From Perca fluviatilis (taxonomy: Eukaryota > Chordata > Actinopteri > Perciformes > Percidae): 64,000 nt of DNA. The position numbers and the translations under genes are program-made. Shown here one piece after another: positions 12,523 through 33,952 of the stretch; position 1 is the stretch's first letter; every line of letters begins with the position of its first letter. The stretch lies in NCBI RefSeq assembly GCF_010015445.1, contig NC_053119.1:8838050-8902049 (forward strand), in the 5' to 3' direction. The notes under the pieces are model-generated. The model ran no database searches. It worked only from the letters and a program-made list of their open reading frames with translations, and was not told where the DNA came from.

Positions 12523-14297
12523 CTGTTAGGGGGCAGAGAAAGAGTGTCACACGACGAGGATGGAAATGGCAGGCAAACGCGTGCTTTGTTGCTGAGTGGC
12601 AGGGTAACGGGAGGCTACGCCGGTGTCGCTGTGATTAAACGAGTGCTTCTCCTCTGTGCTTCCATGCATGGTAAAACAGGTGCTAATCTGCAGTCGCTGT
12701 GTTAAGATTTAAAAGAAAATGAAAAAGGAAAAGGGCATTTGTGTGAGAAGTGAAAGAAAAATGATGGAGGACAGGGAGACAAGGAAATAGGCGCATAACG
12801 AGGTGTGTTTACCGTGAGAGAGAAGATGGATGGGGTGTGTCGTGTGTTTGTGAAATGTGAGCCAGATTTACAGTGTGCCTGTACTGAATGCATGTTCCTG
12901 TGTTTATGTGAGTGTGTACACCTGTTTTTTAGGATTTCATATCAGCCAAGACATTTGCTTTTTTTTTTCAATTTAAGTAGTAGCACAATATAATACTGGA
13001 ACTCTATATTTAGGTACTTTATATTTAATTTCTCCACTACATATGAAACAGAAAACTCACTTACTTCAAATATTGTACCTTCATATCTGTTGCTAGCTCA
13101 TAAAATGTTGCTGCTTTTGGATAAAAAATACAGCTAAAAACAGACAATATGAAATATAATTTTAACTGGATGATTATACATCTAAAGAGTTTTGAAGAAT
13201 TGTCTTATACAGCAACATGTAATCATTCAACCAATCTGAAAGCATGGAAATCCACAAAATTGTGGATGTGTGTTTGATCCAAGACGTGTGTTGTCTCCAA
13301 TTTAACGCATGAACCGCTTAAACCTCTAAAAGAAACCACTAATTAGAACTTTAACTTATGATACTGAAGTACCTTTTGCTGCTAAATTGCTTTTATATAG
13401 ACCTTAGTGGTCCCCTAATACTGTATCTGAAGTCTCTTTTATATAGGCCTTAGTGGTCCCCTAATACTGTATCTGAAGTCTCTTTTATATAGACCTTAGT
13501 GGTCCCCTAATACTGTATCTGAAGTCTCTTTTATATAGACCTTAGTGGTCCCCTAATACTGTATCTGAAGTCTCTTTTATATAGACCTTAGTGGTCCCCT
13601 AATACTATATCTGAAGTCTCTTTCCCGAAATTCAGCCTTGGTGCAGAATTACAGCCACTAGAGCCAGTCCCACAATGAGCTTTCCTTAGGATGTGCCATT
13701 TCTGTGTCTGTAGCTATTGAGGAGGAGAGAGGGGGGGCAAGGTGGAGGGGGGGGGTGTGTGTGGCCTTGACCAACTGCCACTTTGCTCGTTTGAAAGCCA
13801 TGATGTCTCTCTCTCTCTCTCTCATGGGTGGGCCAAATTCTCTGGGTGGGCAAAGCAGAGAAAGGGGAGGTAACCTTGCTCCTTATGACCTCATAAGGAG
13901 AAGATTCCAGATCGGCCCATCTGAGCTTTCATTTTCTCAAAGGCAGAGCAGGATACCCAGGGCTCGGTTTACACCTATCACCATTTCTAGCCACTGGGGG
14001 ACCATAGGCAGGCTGGGGGAACTCATATTAATGTTAAAATACCTCATAAAGTGACATTTTCATGCCATGGGACCTTTAAGTAGTAAGTTAAAAATTAAAA
14101 AAGGTCACACAAACGTCAAGGATAAGATAAAATAAAGTTGGTCGAGTTGTGGTTGCAGCCAGGGGAAAGAAAGATTGACTGACATGCATTTAAATTTCTA
14201 TAGCTCCAACAGCATAAACACATAACAATACACATCTTTCAATTAAAGGATGACTGCTTCTTTTTGGTCTGTGTGAGTGTGTGTGTGTGTGTGTGTG

Positions 14298-14369
<72 letters not shown>

Positions 14370-15632
14370 CTCACCCTCTCCTCCCTGTTCTGCAGCGCTC
14401 GGCAGATGAGTTGCAGGTTGTAAAGCTCCTCCAGCAGCTGGAGGCTCCCCTCCCTCAGCTCCCCGCCCTCCTCCTCCTCGCCGCTCCAGGCCTCCTGCCG
14501 CAGGCCGCTCACCATCCTGCACAGGTTAACCAGCGACACGCGCCAGTAGGGGACACTCTGCTTGTTCTGTTTCATCTGCAAAGAGGGAACAAGGGAGGAG
14601 GCGGGTGAGGTGTTTGAGTTTCAAAACTGAATTCTGTGAGATCAGGTTGACTGAGTACAGGAAGGGCTGGTTTTCCAGATTCAAAGCTTGGAAACAAATT
14701 AGATCCTCGAAAAGATGGATATAACTGAATATTTAATTAACGTTGTGAACTGAGATGAAGTGAATATTGAGTTGAGCCCAGAGGGGGATGGACCACAGAG
14801 GATAAAAACACAGTTGCTAAACACCCTGATATGTAGACCATTAAGAATTTTTTTTGTTTTAATTCTATAGTCTATATATTCCATGTTTCTATTCAACATT
14901 CAACTTTTCGGGATAAAACGTAATACAGGCTTTTCTTCTTTGGCCATGAATGTGCTGCTTTGACCATTAGATCCATAAGAAAATAAGGCGGACACAATAA
15001 CTACAACACCTATACAATTGATTGCAATCAACAGCCCTGTTATAACCTGTACACATGTGTATCCTATTGCTGTGCTCATGTTTGGTTATGACTTGATAGA
15101 AATTATACCACTGAAGGAACTACTACAGAAGTATTTTGTTGTTAGTAGTGTCATGGTACTACATTTTATAAGTTTTTACTGTTATTCGGTCTATACCCTA
15201 TATGTTCATATTGTAGATTTTTGTTTAGTATTGTGTGTTGAATCTAATGTTTTGTGTGTGAAGCTTTAATTTTTTGAATTTTTGTCATTTTTTTTTATGA
15301 ACATATTTAATGGATCAGCTGCTAACCCATGACAATGCATTTCATTTGTCTCACTGAAGTGCAGCGATGGTACTTTGGAGGTTTTCCACACAGAACAATT
15401 TTATCTGCAGCGTTTTTACATTCCCTTTTAAGGAGCACTGAGGGTGCATTTAAGGCTTTCACTTTACATTGCAGCACTGATGCACACATGTTTAGACAGC
15501 AGTTAAGATATATGTGATATGTGCACTGTTCCTTAAACATTCCATCCACAGTGATATTTCAGTGACATCTAACCTCATCTAGCTGCAGCCTGTTGTGTTA
15601 TAATCTAGTTTGAGTGCTTTAAAAGGTACCCC

Positions 15633-15673
<41 letters not shown>

Positions 15674-18600
15674 CCCCTCACGATGGCTGGCGACCTCCCA
15701 CACATTGCCGCAAAGACCTCTGGGTGTCACTGAGGATGATGGAGAGATTCAGGGGGCGAGGGGAAATTGTGGCTTCTAAGTTATTGTAAATGGCCACAAC
15801 CCCTCAAAGACTCGCTTTGCTCACATCGTTTATGAGCATCAGAAGAATACAGTCTCCTCTGATGTCCTAAAGAGTGGAGCCACGTCCAATACAGGTTCCT
15901 TTTGTTTGCCAGGGAGGGGGGGGGGGGCAAACAAAGACCAGAGACATGCCGAGACATCAAAAGAACAACACACGAGGGACCAAGCATTTGCAGCTACTGA
16001 CATTTACAAATGATTCACTCAAGATTTTAAGGGTTTTCATTTAGTTTTAAATTAACGTGAGTGGTGTGTGGTTTTAATGGTGCTGATAGGTCGCTGGAAG
16101 GATTTTTTCCTTAGGTATAAAAATCTTAGAAAAATTATTATCTATAAAAATAAAAAAAAAACTTTGAGGGGTGGGATTAAGAGTTATTGCAGGGGTCCAA
16201 TATTCTTACAATCCACAGTGTTAAAAAAAAATCTGCCTCGTCTCTGTGTGACAATTCAATGTTCTGTTTGTGTTACTCAGCCAACATTAAGAGTCAACAG
16301 CCAAAAACGCCTGTTGCTGTTTCTTTAACAGAGGGCGGGCAAGGGCCAATGCCAAATATAAAAATGATGCTATCATCTTTAATGGAGAAAAAGGAACCAG
16401 AGAGGAAATCTACCTCCTGCATCTAATCAGATAAAAAGAAGAGTGGACAAACAGCTCAATCAATTTAGCTGTCACCTTAAAAAAAAAGATCAAGTATATA
16501 GTTAGGATAAAGATCCACAAGTATTTTCTACCACACTGCACTTTCCAGCCTGTGAGCACTCTATCAGTCATTCTGCAAGTTATTATTACAATCATCACCC
16601 CTGAGCAACCTCCGAGCATCAGTAGCAATGAATCACATGGCTGATTTGTCACCGTCACGTCTCCGTACGAGCACCGCGGTTATTTATCACAGAGACAGAG
16701 AGAGAGAGAGGGGTGGAAGATGTGTCGTTATGATGCTGTCAGGTCCATCTGAATCCTATTAGGCTCGGCCATTTGTCTCCTCGTGCCTCTAGTTCCACTC
16801 TCACAAACTTCATCCAGGACTATAGACCTGTCCTCTGCACATTCTATATATTCTGAACTGTTGCACGTCCTGCACTAATCCATACAGCCTCTTTTTTTCT
16901 TAAACATTCTTCTTACATATTTGTTTCTGTATTCAGTTTTTGTTTATTTCATATTAATATTTAATTTGTTGATGTACTGTACGCGCCAACAACCAATGCA
17001 AATTCCTCGCTAAGCCGCCTACACATGATAGGCGGCAAAACCGCTTTGTGCCGGCCGTACCATTGATTTCTTATGGGGAGGGCGGTGGCGCCCAACTGCG
17101 CTCAAAGTTCAAATTATTTTAACTTTGACCTAGTTGCCGCTGACCTTTCGAAAGCGCTACCAATTAGATAACAGCATGTCGGTACCTAGCAACGGGAAAT
17201 TGGCTTTCTTGCCACCCTTCATGACGAATACCTGCGCTGCGCCTTGCTCTCTGCCCTTTGATCTGCGCCCTACCTTGCGGCGCGCAGACAGCAAAATCGC
17301 TTATCATGTGTGGGCGGCTTAAGTGTTACTTCCTTGGCAATAAATCCTTTTTCTGATTCTGATTGCATCCTCAGCTTTGCCTGGCCTGACGAGTGTGTTT
17401 AAAATCACGAAGTTACAACTGAATAACATCCCTCAGCTCTTATTTTCATCTCAAAGGACATGTACGCAAGTGCAGCAGTTGTAGTGATGATTATATTTAT
17501 TGTGCTCTGCCTAACTGAACTGTGTAAAATAGTCTTATTCAATTCCCAATTAAAAACAACCTGAGTGACACAAAAAAAAGCCCTATATGGTCAAATATGT
17601 ATCTCCAGTGTCAGCATGAACACAACCAAAAGGTGAGGCTGTGACTGAAGCGTGGATCCAGATTTCATGAAAGAACACCTGGGCGGCAGCCTGTGTGTTG
17701 GGTCAGATGGAGTGATGGGAGGGGTCACTAGCTGAACGGGTGGGTTGTAGCTTTTTTTTGGACACTCAGTCTCTGATGTCACAGGTGCAAAAAGAGAGGG
17801 ACCCTGTACCTTAGAAGTGAAGAGACCGCTGAGTAGCTCCTCTTCCAGCGCTCGCTGATCCTGGTCGACGTCTGTCACTTAGAAAGATAACAGGAATATA
17901 ACCATCATCCGAATCTAACCAAGTGTTAAGTGAATCCTGAGTGATTGCTGCATAAGAAATGTCATTGAGATATGGAAGTATAGCATGCTCTTTATCAATG
18001 TGACTGTTTCATCTTCTTTGTGATCTGTAGTTAATAAACGTTTGCAACATTTACATCTAAAGCGATATGTGTAGACAAATTAAGCCGAGCCAAAACTCAG
18101 CACACATTCCTATTTGTTGGTAGACACCTTTAAGTGTTCAACAGGTGACAATCTATTCATTTAGGGAACTCCCAGAGTGCCCTGAGAGTGAATCAAAACA
18201 CACATTACCCAATACAGCAATACAGCAACATCCATTATTGATTTTGAGGATTTTTTTTATCGTACGGACTGACAATGACTCTCATTGGCTCACTGGACCA
18301 AAAGTAATTTGGAGTCTAATTTCGATTTAGACTCTTTACGCTATTCAGTGTAGCCTGTATTAAATGTGGAATGAATTAATGACCGTGAATTTACTCTAAT
18401 TTGGAACCCATTTTAATAACAAATGTGGTTTACTCTGCTGTAGTTTATTTTGTATAAATGTAGGGTCAAATGGGCTCTCAGTTGGATCATTGAGAAAAAA
18501 TATTTAAAAAAACTTGAATAAATGAAGAATTTAAGTCAGGTTTTAAAGTTTTTTGCCTCCTGAAGTCATTTTCATAAATTGTGGGACCAGAAAACTGGAG

Positions 18601-19008
18601 TAACTACCTTAAGAATCAATCATCATCAGCAGTCAGGGTATTTCAGTATTTCATCTACAAACCCAAACTCAGAAAACCATAATGTTATCAAGAAACTTTA
18701 ATGTGCAAATTCTTTTTTTTAAACCGAAATATTTCCATGATTTAAAATATGCAGTTTTTCCATATTTGCACTATCATAACCACAATTATGAACCTGTTGC
18801 ATACAGTAAGTTTGACTTGTTCCATACTTTGCTTGCGTGTTATGGCTTTATCCCTATTTTGTTACTCTGAATAAAGTCAATGATTAATCATGACATCATA
18901 AAATGATGCATAAATGCAAAACCTGTTGAAAGAGTCTTGGTGCTTACCTGTACAAAGTCCACCATATGTGAAGCAGAGGAGAAGCATACACGCCAACTGT
19001 GCCTGCAT
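12379..19008 (-). CDS. nts: Pro-neurotensin/neuromedin N, four coding exons (whole gene span)
   Basis: Joined CDS 19008-18948, 17877-17810, 14575-14375 and 12522-12379 (474 nt) encodes 157 residues, close to human NTS (170). All introns are GT-AG and all phases match. In the sequence: a hydrophobic signal peptide at residues 1-20 (MQAQLACMLLLCFTYGGLCT); a pro-region with ALEEELLSGLFTSK and VPYWRVSLVNLC, both aligning with the mammalian precursor; KR at 128-129; neuromedin N KSPYIL at 130-135; KR at 136-137; a neurotensin peptide at 138-151 beginning with Gln and ending RRPYIL; KR at 152-153; and tail STIY. From family knowledge, this is a secreted gut and brain neuropeptide precursor cut at dibasic sites by prohormone convertases, with the N-terminal Gln becoming pyroglutamate, acting on neurotensin receptors. 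The neurotensin segment counts 14 residues against 13 in mammals. It lies divergent from rassf9, as in human. Identity is very secure; exon edges are read from splice signals, not transcripts. Confidence 0.96.
13391..13620. repeat. 46-bp minisatellite, five units
   Basis: Units start at 13391, 13437, 13483, 13529 and 13575, each with TTTTATATAGACCTTAGTGG and continuing TCCCCTAATACTGTATCTGA. They differ by only one or two bases, so the expansion is recent. Copy A of the element has a single unit at this place. Confidence 0.92.
13391..14079. mobile_element. TTAA-type MITE copy B, left end replaced by tandem repeats
   Basis: From 13621 on it follows copy A at 5633-6154 closely and ends ...CATGCCATGGGACCT-TTAA (14076-14079). 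The normal left end AGGTCCCATGACATG is absent; instead a 46-bp internal unit is repeated five times. It sits in nts intron 3. Confidence 0.75.
14279..14366. repeat. (TG)n microsatellite beside nts exon-3 donor
   Basis: About 44 dinucleotides with one interruption near 14299. In nts sense it is (CA)n starting at intron position +9. Confidence 0.95.
14375..14575 (-). CDS. nts: nts coding exon 3 (pro-region)
   Basis: The acceptor CTCTTTGCAG is followed by 67 in-phase codons, ending AGG before donor GTGAGA. SVPYWRVSLVNLC matches human HVPSWKMTLLNVC, and SLQLLEELYNLQLICRALQ matches human SLEAMLTIYQLHKICHSRAFQ, including the two Cys. Between these blocks is an acidic, Gly-rich linker with a run of Glu. 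The first codon happens to be ATG, but it lies just after the acceptor and is not a start. A long (CA)n tract begins at intron position +9. Confidence 0.95.
15635..15671. repeat. (CA)n microsatellite
   Basis: About 18 CA units in nts intron 2, preceded by a C run. Confidence 0.93.
16800..17375 (+). mobile_element. LINE-like 3' tail interrupted by another element
   Basis: CAAATTCCTCGC before 17011 and TTCCTTGGCAATAAA followed by (TCTGAT)n-like TTCTGATTCTGATTG after 17321 look like the two halves of a fish L2/CR1-type LINE 3' end, which typically ends with CTTGGCAATAAA and short TGATTC repeats. No reverse transcriptase is present; it is a 5'-truncated copy. Class assignment is from memory of such tails. 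Confidence 0.5.
17011..17322. mobile_element. Terminal-inverted-repeat element nested in LINE tail
   Basis: The left end TAAGCCGCCTACACATGAT is inverted at the right end as ATCATGTGTGGGCGGCTTA. The interior is GC-rich (GGCGCCC, GCGCGCAG), unlike its AT-rich surroundings. No transposase. No clear target duplication found. Confidence 0.65.
17810..17877 (-). CDS. nts: nts coding exon 2
   Basis: The acceptor ...TTTCTAAG precedes TGACAGAC. The two leading bases complete the split Val-21 codon. Twenty-two further codons give TDVDQDQRALEEELLSGLFT followed by SK, ending in AAG before donor GTACAG. Human exon 2 ends ALEADFLTNMHTSK, the same spacing and phase. Confidence 0.93.
17878..18947 (-). other. 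nts intron 1
   Basis: A 1.07-kb GT-AG intron between the signal-peptide exon and exon 2. It is AT-rich and appears free of obvious repeats or additional exons. Confidence 0.88.
18948..19008 (-). CDS. nts: nts coding exon 1 (signal peptide)
   Basis: ATG at 19008-19006 on the minus strand opens 20 codons plus one base and ends at a GTAAGC donor. The encoded peptide has a hydrophobic core (ACMLLLCF) typical of a signal peptide and resembles the human start QLVCMLLLAF. I saw no in-frame upstream ATG in the preceding bases, so this start is preferred. Confidence 0.94.
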
Positions 19009-19140
19009 CTTGATGAGAAAACAAACAAAAGCAAAAAAAGAGAATCCCGCACTGAAGAATTCACCTGAGGAGGAATCTAGTCCATAAGGTTAAAGGTCAG
19101 ACACAGACGGCTATAGAGGCTGGAGAGGGGATGTCTAGTG

Positions 19141-19162
19141 CTGCTGCTGCTGCTGCTGCTGC
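19141..19162. repeat. (CTG)n trinucleotide tract in predicted nts 5' UTR
   Basis: About seven uninterrupted CTG units on the plus strand (CAG in nts sense), followed by a TTC/TCT-rich run. It falls between the predicted nts start site and the ATG. Confidence 0.8.
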
Positions 19163-19256
19163 TTCCTCTTCTTCTTCTCTTCCAGCTCCAAACACGCTTC
19201 CCCTTCCTTGCAGTTTACTGGTTGGTTGTGAAGTGCAGAGGGCTCCATTCCCTCAG

Positions 19257-19280
19257 TTTATAAGAGCCAATGTGATGTCA
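19257..19280 (-). promoter_or_regulatory. Probable nts promoter: TATA box and CRE-like site
   Basis: Reading toward nts, the CRE-like octamer TGACATCA (19280-19273) is followed by an inverted CCAAT (ATTGG) and then CTTATAAA (19264-19257). The TATA box is about 250 bases upstream of the nts ATG and would predict initiation near 19230, giving a 5' UTR of about 220 bases. A TGACATCA element is, to my recollection, also used in the mammalian NT/N promoter, so this looks like a conserved cAMP/AP-1-responsive arrangement. Function is inferred. Confidence 0.6.
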
Positions 19281-19299
19281 GAGAATCAGTCTCTCTCCT

Positions 19300-21758
19300 C
19301 ATCTCCACCCCCACCTTCACACCCACTGAAACAGCCCCCTTCATCCATCCATCCATCCATCAGTCTCATCATATCATCTCTTCCCTCGTGTGTCATCGTT
19401 TCATCATACGTCACTTTGGCATCACCGGGCGAAAGGTTTTTTGCGTCAAGCTTTGGGAGATTTGGTTATTTCACCTCCTGAATGCACACAGTCTGAGGTT
19501 TGTTTTGCACTTGTCTCCCAGGGACGGGATGCAGGTATGACGTGGGAGGATGCACAACAAAGACACACTATACCTTATTATGTGTCTTTTCAAAGCAACA
19601 CGTGATTGTCTCGACTTACAAACCAAATTAGCGCCTGCATAAGACATGAATCATTGTGATAAATAGCCAGTTATTAATATCTGAAAATGTATTCCTATTT
19701 AAAAGTAGAATTGTATCAATGTTAAATCTTCTCAGTAGAAATAATGCAACATCTATGCTTGTTAAAAAATTATCTTTGAAACAGACTGAACTTATTATTC
19801 ATAAATGTTTCTTTTGAAATACGCCTTCAATTGAGAAATCTCACTACAAGGTCCATTTAGAACTGATTCTAAAACTTCTTTATCATATTGTGTGATCTTC
19901 ATCTACAGACGGAGTTTGCCCAGTTGTCACAAAAATTCTGAATGTTTTGAGGACTCTTCCATGTTGGCTTCAGCTCAGGATAAAAGGTAATTCTTTAATT
20001 TGGAAACAGCAGTTAAAAACCTCGCCGTTGTTCCATTTTAGTTTTTTTTTTTTTTAAGTCAAAACCACTAGATATTATAGAATATGCATATTTAAATAAA
20101 CATATCTACTCTGTGCACCACAGATAAGGTTTTCTCTCTTAAGAAAGTAAAGACAAAAAATGTGAACAGATCCTTAACCAAACACAAATAAATAAAAGTA
20201 AAAAGGTCATTCATTCAACGCTGTCTTTAAGCCTTAATCATTTGCTGAAGGTTATGGTTTGGTCAAACAAATATTTTAATATGTTTAGGAGTTCCTCAAG
20301 GATCAATTTTAGATCCTCTTATCTTATTAGATGTTTTTATTTTTGCTTTTTCATTCTTTTACTCTGATATGTTTCTAACCTGGAACAGGGATATATCTGA
20401 TAGTTAATCCTAAAATAAACAAGTGATAAAGATTATGCAATGTTAACATACAGTAGGCCTAATATCCCATCAGAGACTTTAAAGTTTACCACATAGTCCG
20501 CTCTATCTGCTGTCTGTTTCATGTGCTATTGCTTTAGTGTGGACTTCATATGAACAAAAATGAATCACGTTATAAATTAAATATTAGCAGCATTCCTGTC
20601 AACAGTAAACTTTTCTTCAGGACATAATTAAATGATTTACTCACTTTACTGTACAATTAGGCTGCTGCTTTTTGGCCTTTATAGGGCTATACATGATTAT
20701 TTGGCCATTGCATTTCAGAAATTACAATGATCTCTACTTGTATTTCATTACGAAACACAATACTAAAGGAATATGGCATTCTAAACATGGATGCCTTTAA
20801 TTGTAAGTATATAAAAAGGTGACTGAAGTAGTACACTATCAAATAAATTCCACTTTGAATTAAAACCAAAAAGTTTCACTTGTCTATATTCACACTAATT
20901 GGTCCCCACAGAGACTTGTTTTCTTTTTAGTATAAAGTGTAAAGCAAATATCCCAGTTGGAAAAGCTTCCAGAAAAGAGATTTAAAGCATGAAAAACAGA
21001 CTGTAGTTAAAGTAGGCTGGATTCTTCAATGTCTGAATTTCATCTTTGTCATTTGAATCCAGCAGGGAGAGCTAGACTAAACCCCAAGAGGTTGCATGTT
21101 GCTCTGCATGTCCTGTACTCACTAAGGCTCTAATCATGCTTTAACATTACTTAGTTTTGCCTCTCTATTGCACTTTTAGAAATATTTGTAGAGTATCCAA
21201 ATACATGAAACCAATGTGCAGAATCTGTGTTTACTTTCCTGTATATTATGTAATCTATATGTTTTTATAATATATGTGCATATGGCACTTTAATGAACAT
21301 GTTTAGTTTTAAATAGGCTATGCCCAAAATGAGCACCATAATCATAATGGGAGTTCTGCACTTTCTGGTATCATAATATCTTATCTTACTTTCCACGTAA
21401 GCTAATGAGTTTAATTTGACTTCATCCTATTTCGTATTTTGTTTTAATTCCTAAAGTTTATTGTTTTCACAGAACAGTGTGACTTTGTATGTTTAGTTCT
21501 CTCTTTTTATTCTTCCTCGGTGGTCGTTTCTCAGGTTGTTGCTGCAGGTGGAAGGCGACAGAGATACACCAATAAATGCCGGTAGGCCTATATAGTCTGG
21601 GAAACACCTCCCTCCGCTTCTCGGATGGGGCGGACAGAGTTGCAGTCGGAACACCCTTCAACTTTTCTGAAACACTCCACAAAGTGTCCGACGTCCTGCC
21701 ATGTTGGGACTGTAACGCATTTCGGATTGCTGGTCGATTTTCCTCGCGCTCCTGAGTC
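19300..21758. other. Divergent nts-rassf9 intergenic region
   Basis: Separates the nts promoter from rassf9. It is AT-rich with T runs near 20042 and no recognised gene. There is a GC-box-like GGGGCGG at 21627-21633, about 125 bases before the rassf9 ATG, with a local rise in GC and CpG (21600-21760) that suits the rassf9 5' UTR and promoter. Shared regulation of the pair is possible but not shown. Confidence 0.6.
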
Positions 21759-32471
<10,713 letters not shown>

Positions 32472-33900
32472 ACAACCCAGTTGACCCTGCAATTTATTGT
32501 TCTGTATGCACTAGCCCCCAGTGTGTGCCTGTCGTGTGTTTTCATTACATTTCAGTCACAGAGCTAAGCGTCTGTTTTTCTGAAAGATAAATCCCTGGTG
32601 GTCTTTTATGAAACATGAAGATAATTTATTTAGAGCTAAAACACTTAGTTGATTGACGGAAGATAATCAGCAATTATTGTGATAATAAATAAGCAAAAAT
32701 GCCAAATATTCTTTGGCTTCAGTTTCTGAAATGAAAGGTTGTACTGTTTTGACTCTGTCGTGTATGTTAGTATAGTATAGGATAGTGAATGTCATTGGGT
32801 TTTAGACTGTTGGTCAACAAAAAAATGCAACGTGAGGATGTCAATTTGGACTACTTAGTCCAATCCATTAGCTGAAAAAATAATAAATGAATGAAACCTT
32901 TATTTCATTCATTTGCTTTGCACAAAGAGCATACAATGATATAAAAAAACATCATCAACCATACACGAGAGCACATAATATAACAGGAAACAAATGCATC
33001 ATCAATCAATAGATTGAGTAATTGTTTTTGCCGTTTTGATGGTATTTTCTCAATCAAATATAGAGATGGAAGCTGTAGGTGAAATACATCCATGTATTCA
33101 TCTACAAAGTTATTGCCGTTGTGTTTTGTATGTTTCGTCTTGTGCTGTTAAAAAAGGAGCAAGATGACACATCACTTTTGGATTGTAAAATGAGTCTTTT
33201 TTTTAAATCCAGAGGGACCAAAGAATCTTTGAGGATTCTGGAAATACCTTCAAAAAACAGCTGCAATTGTTGAATAACCTCCTGGGTTTCTTGCTAATGC
33301 AAACGGATGCTTTGGTCTTTGACCTAAATGTAATGATAATACCTGCACAAAACTGGAGCTATATGTGCGCCAGCTTCGGTCCATCACTGTTTATGGCGGC
33401 TGGGTTTCCCGACTTTTGAGTGTACACTTTTACGACTATTTTACCATCTAAGGTGTACAAGGCTTAGTTACTTAAAAGCATTTTTTTTATTGTTTCATTT
33501 CTTAACAATGGTGAATGTATGCTTCTTTTCTTTCTTAAGGTTCTCAAGCTATTTATGAAGCTGCACTTCTTTGTACACACTTAAGTCTATTAACAATGTT
33601 TTATATTAAAACTGTTTTGGATGTAGAATTTAAGATTTGTTAAAAATGTAAACATTCCTCGACTACACTGTAAACATATTGCTGTAACCACTGTAAATGA
33701 TTATTCTTATGACACAGGCACAATGTGTAAAGACTATTTGATGAAATAACCGAGGCAAACATATTTATTTATCATGTAATTATATTTTACACATGAGATT
33801 GTATTATGACTGTTTCCCCTCTGAGGCAATGATCTCCATCTGCCACTGATCTGATTAAACACATTATATTCAGGGCCAAAACAGCGCAAACATCTGAATT
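32472..33900 (+). other. Probable rassf9 3' UTR and flank
   Basis: AT-rich, repeat-poor sequence directly after the rassf9 stop. Candidate AATAAA signals are at 32684-32689 and 32882-32887, with weaker variants further on. Mammalian RASSF9 has a long 3' UTR, so usage of a distal site is possible. No coding potential seen. Confidence 0.5.
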
Positions 33901-33926
33901 ATATCTGTGTAATCATGAGCCTGAAA

Positions 33927-33952
33927 ACAACAACAACAACAACAACAACAAC
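33927..33952. repeat. (CAA)n microsatellite
   Basis: About eight AAC/CAA units after the rassf9 3' flank. Confidence 0.9.

Larger units (their letters stand above)
12523..14374 (-). other. nts intron 3
   Basis: A GT-AG intron between the pro-region exon and the peptide exon. It holds, in plus-strand order, unique AT-rich DNA, a rearranged TTAA-type repeat with five 46-bp units (13391-14075) and the long (TG)n tract (14279-14366). No extra exon seen. Confidence 0.88.
14576..17809 (-). other. nts intron 2
   Basis: A 3.2-kb GT-AG intron. It contains a (CA)n tract at 15635-15671, a short (GA)n run near 16692 and a LINE-like 3' tail split by a terminal-inverted-repeat element at about 16800-17370. 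The rest (14600-15630 and 15700-16690) is mainly AT-rich unique sequence with no supported gene. Confidence 0.88.

Noticed and set aside
13391..13620. CRISPR-like array of regular 46-bp units
   Set aside because: The units are contiguous with no variable spacers, and the DNA is eukaryotic.
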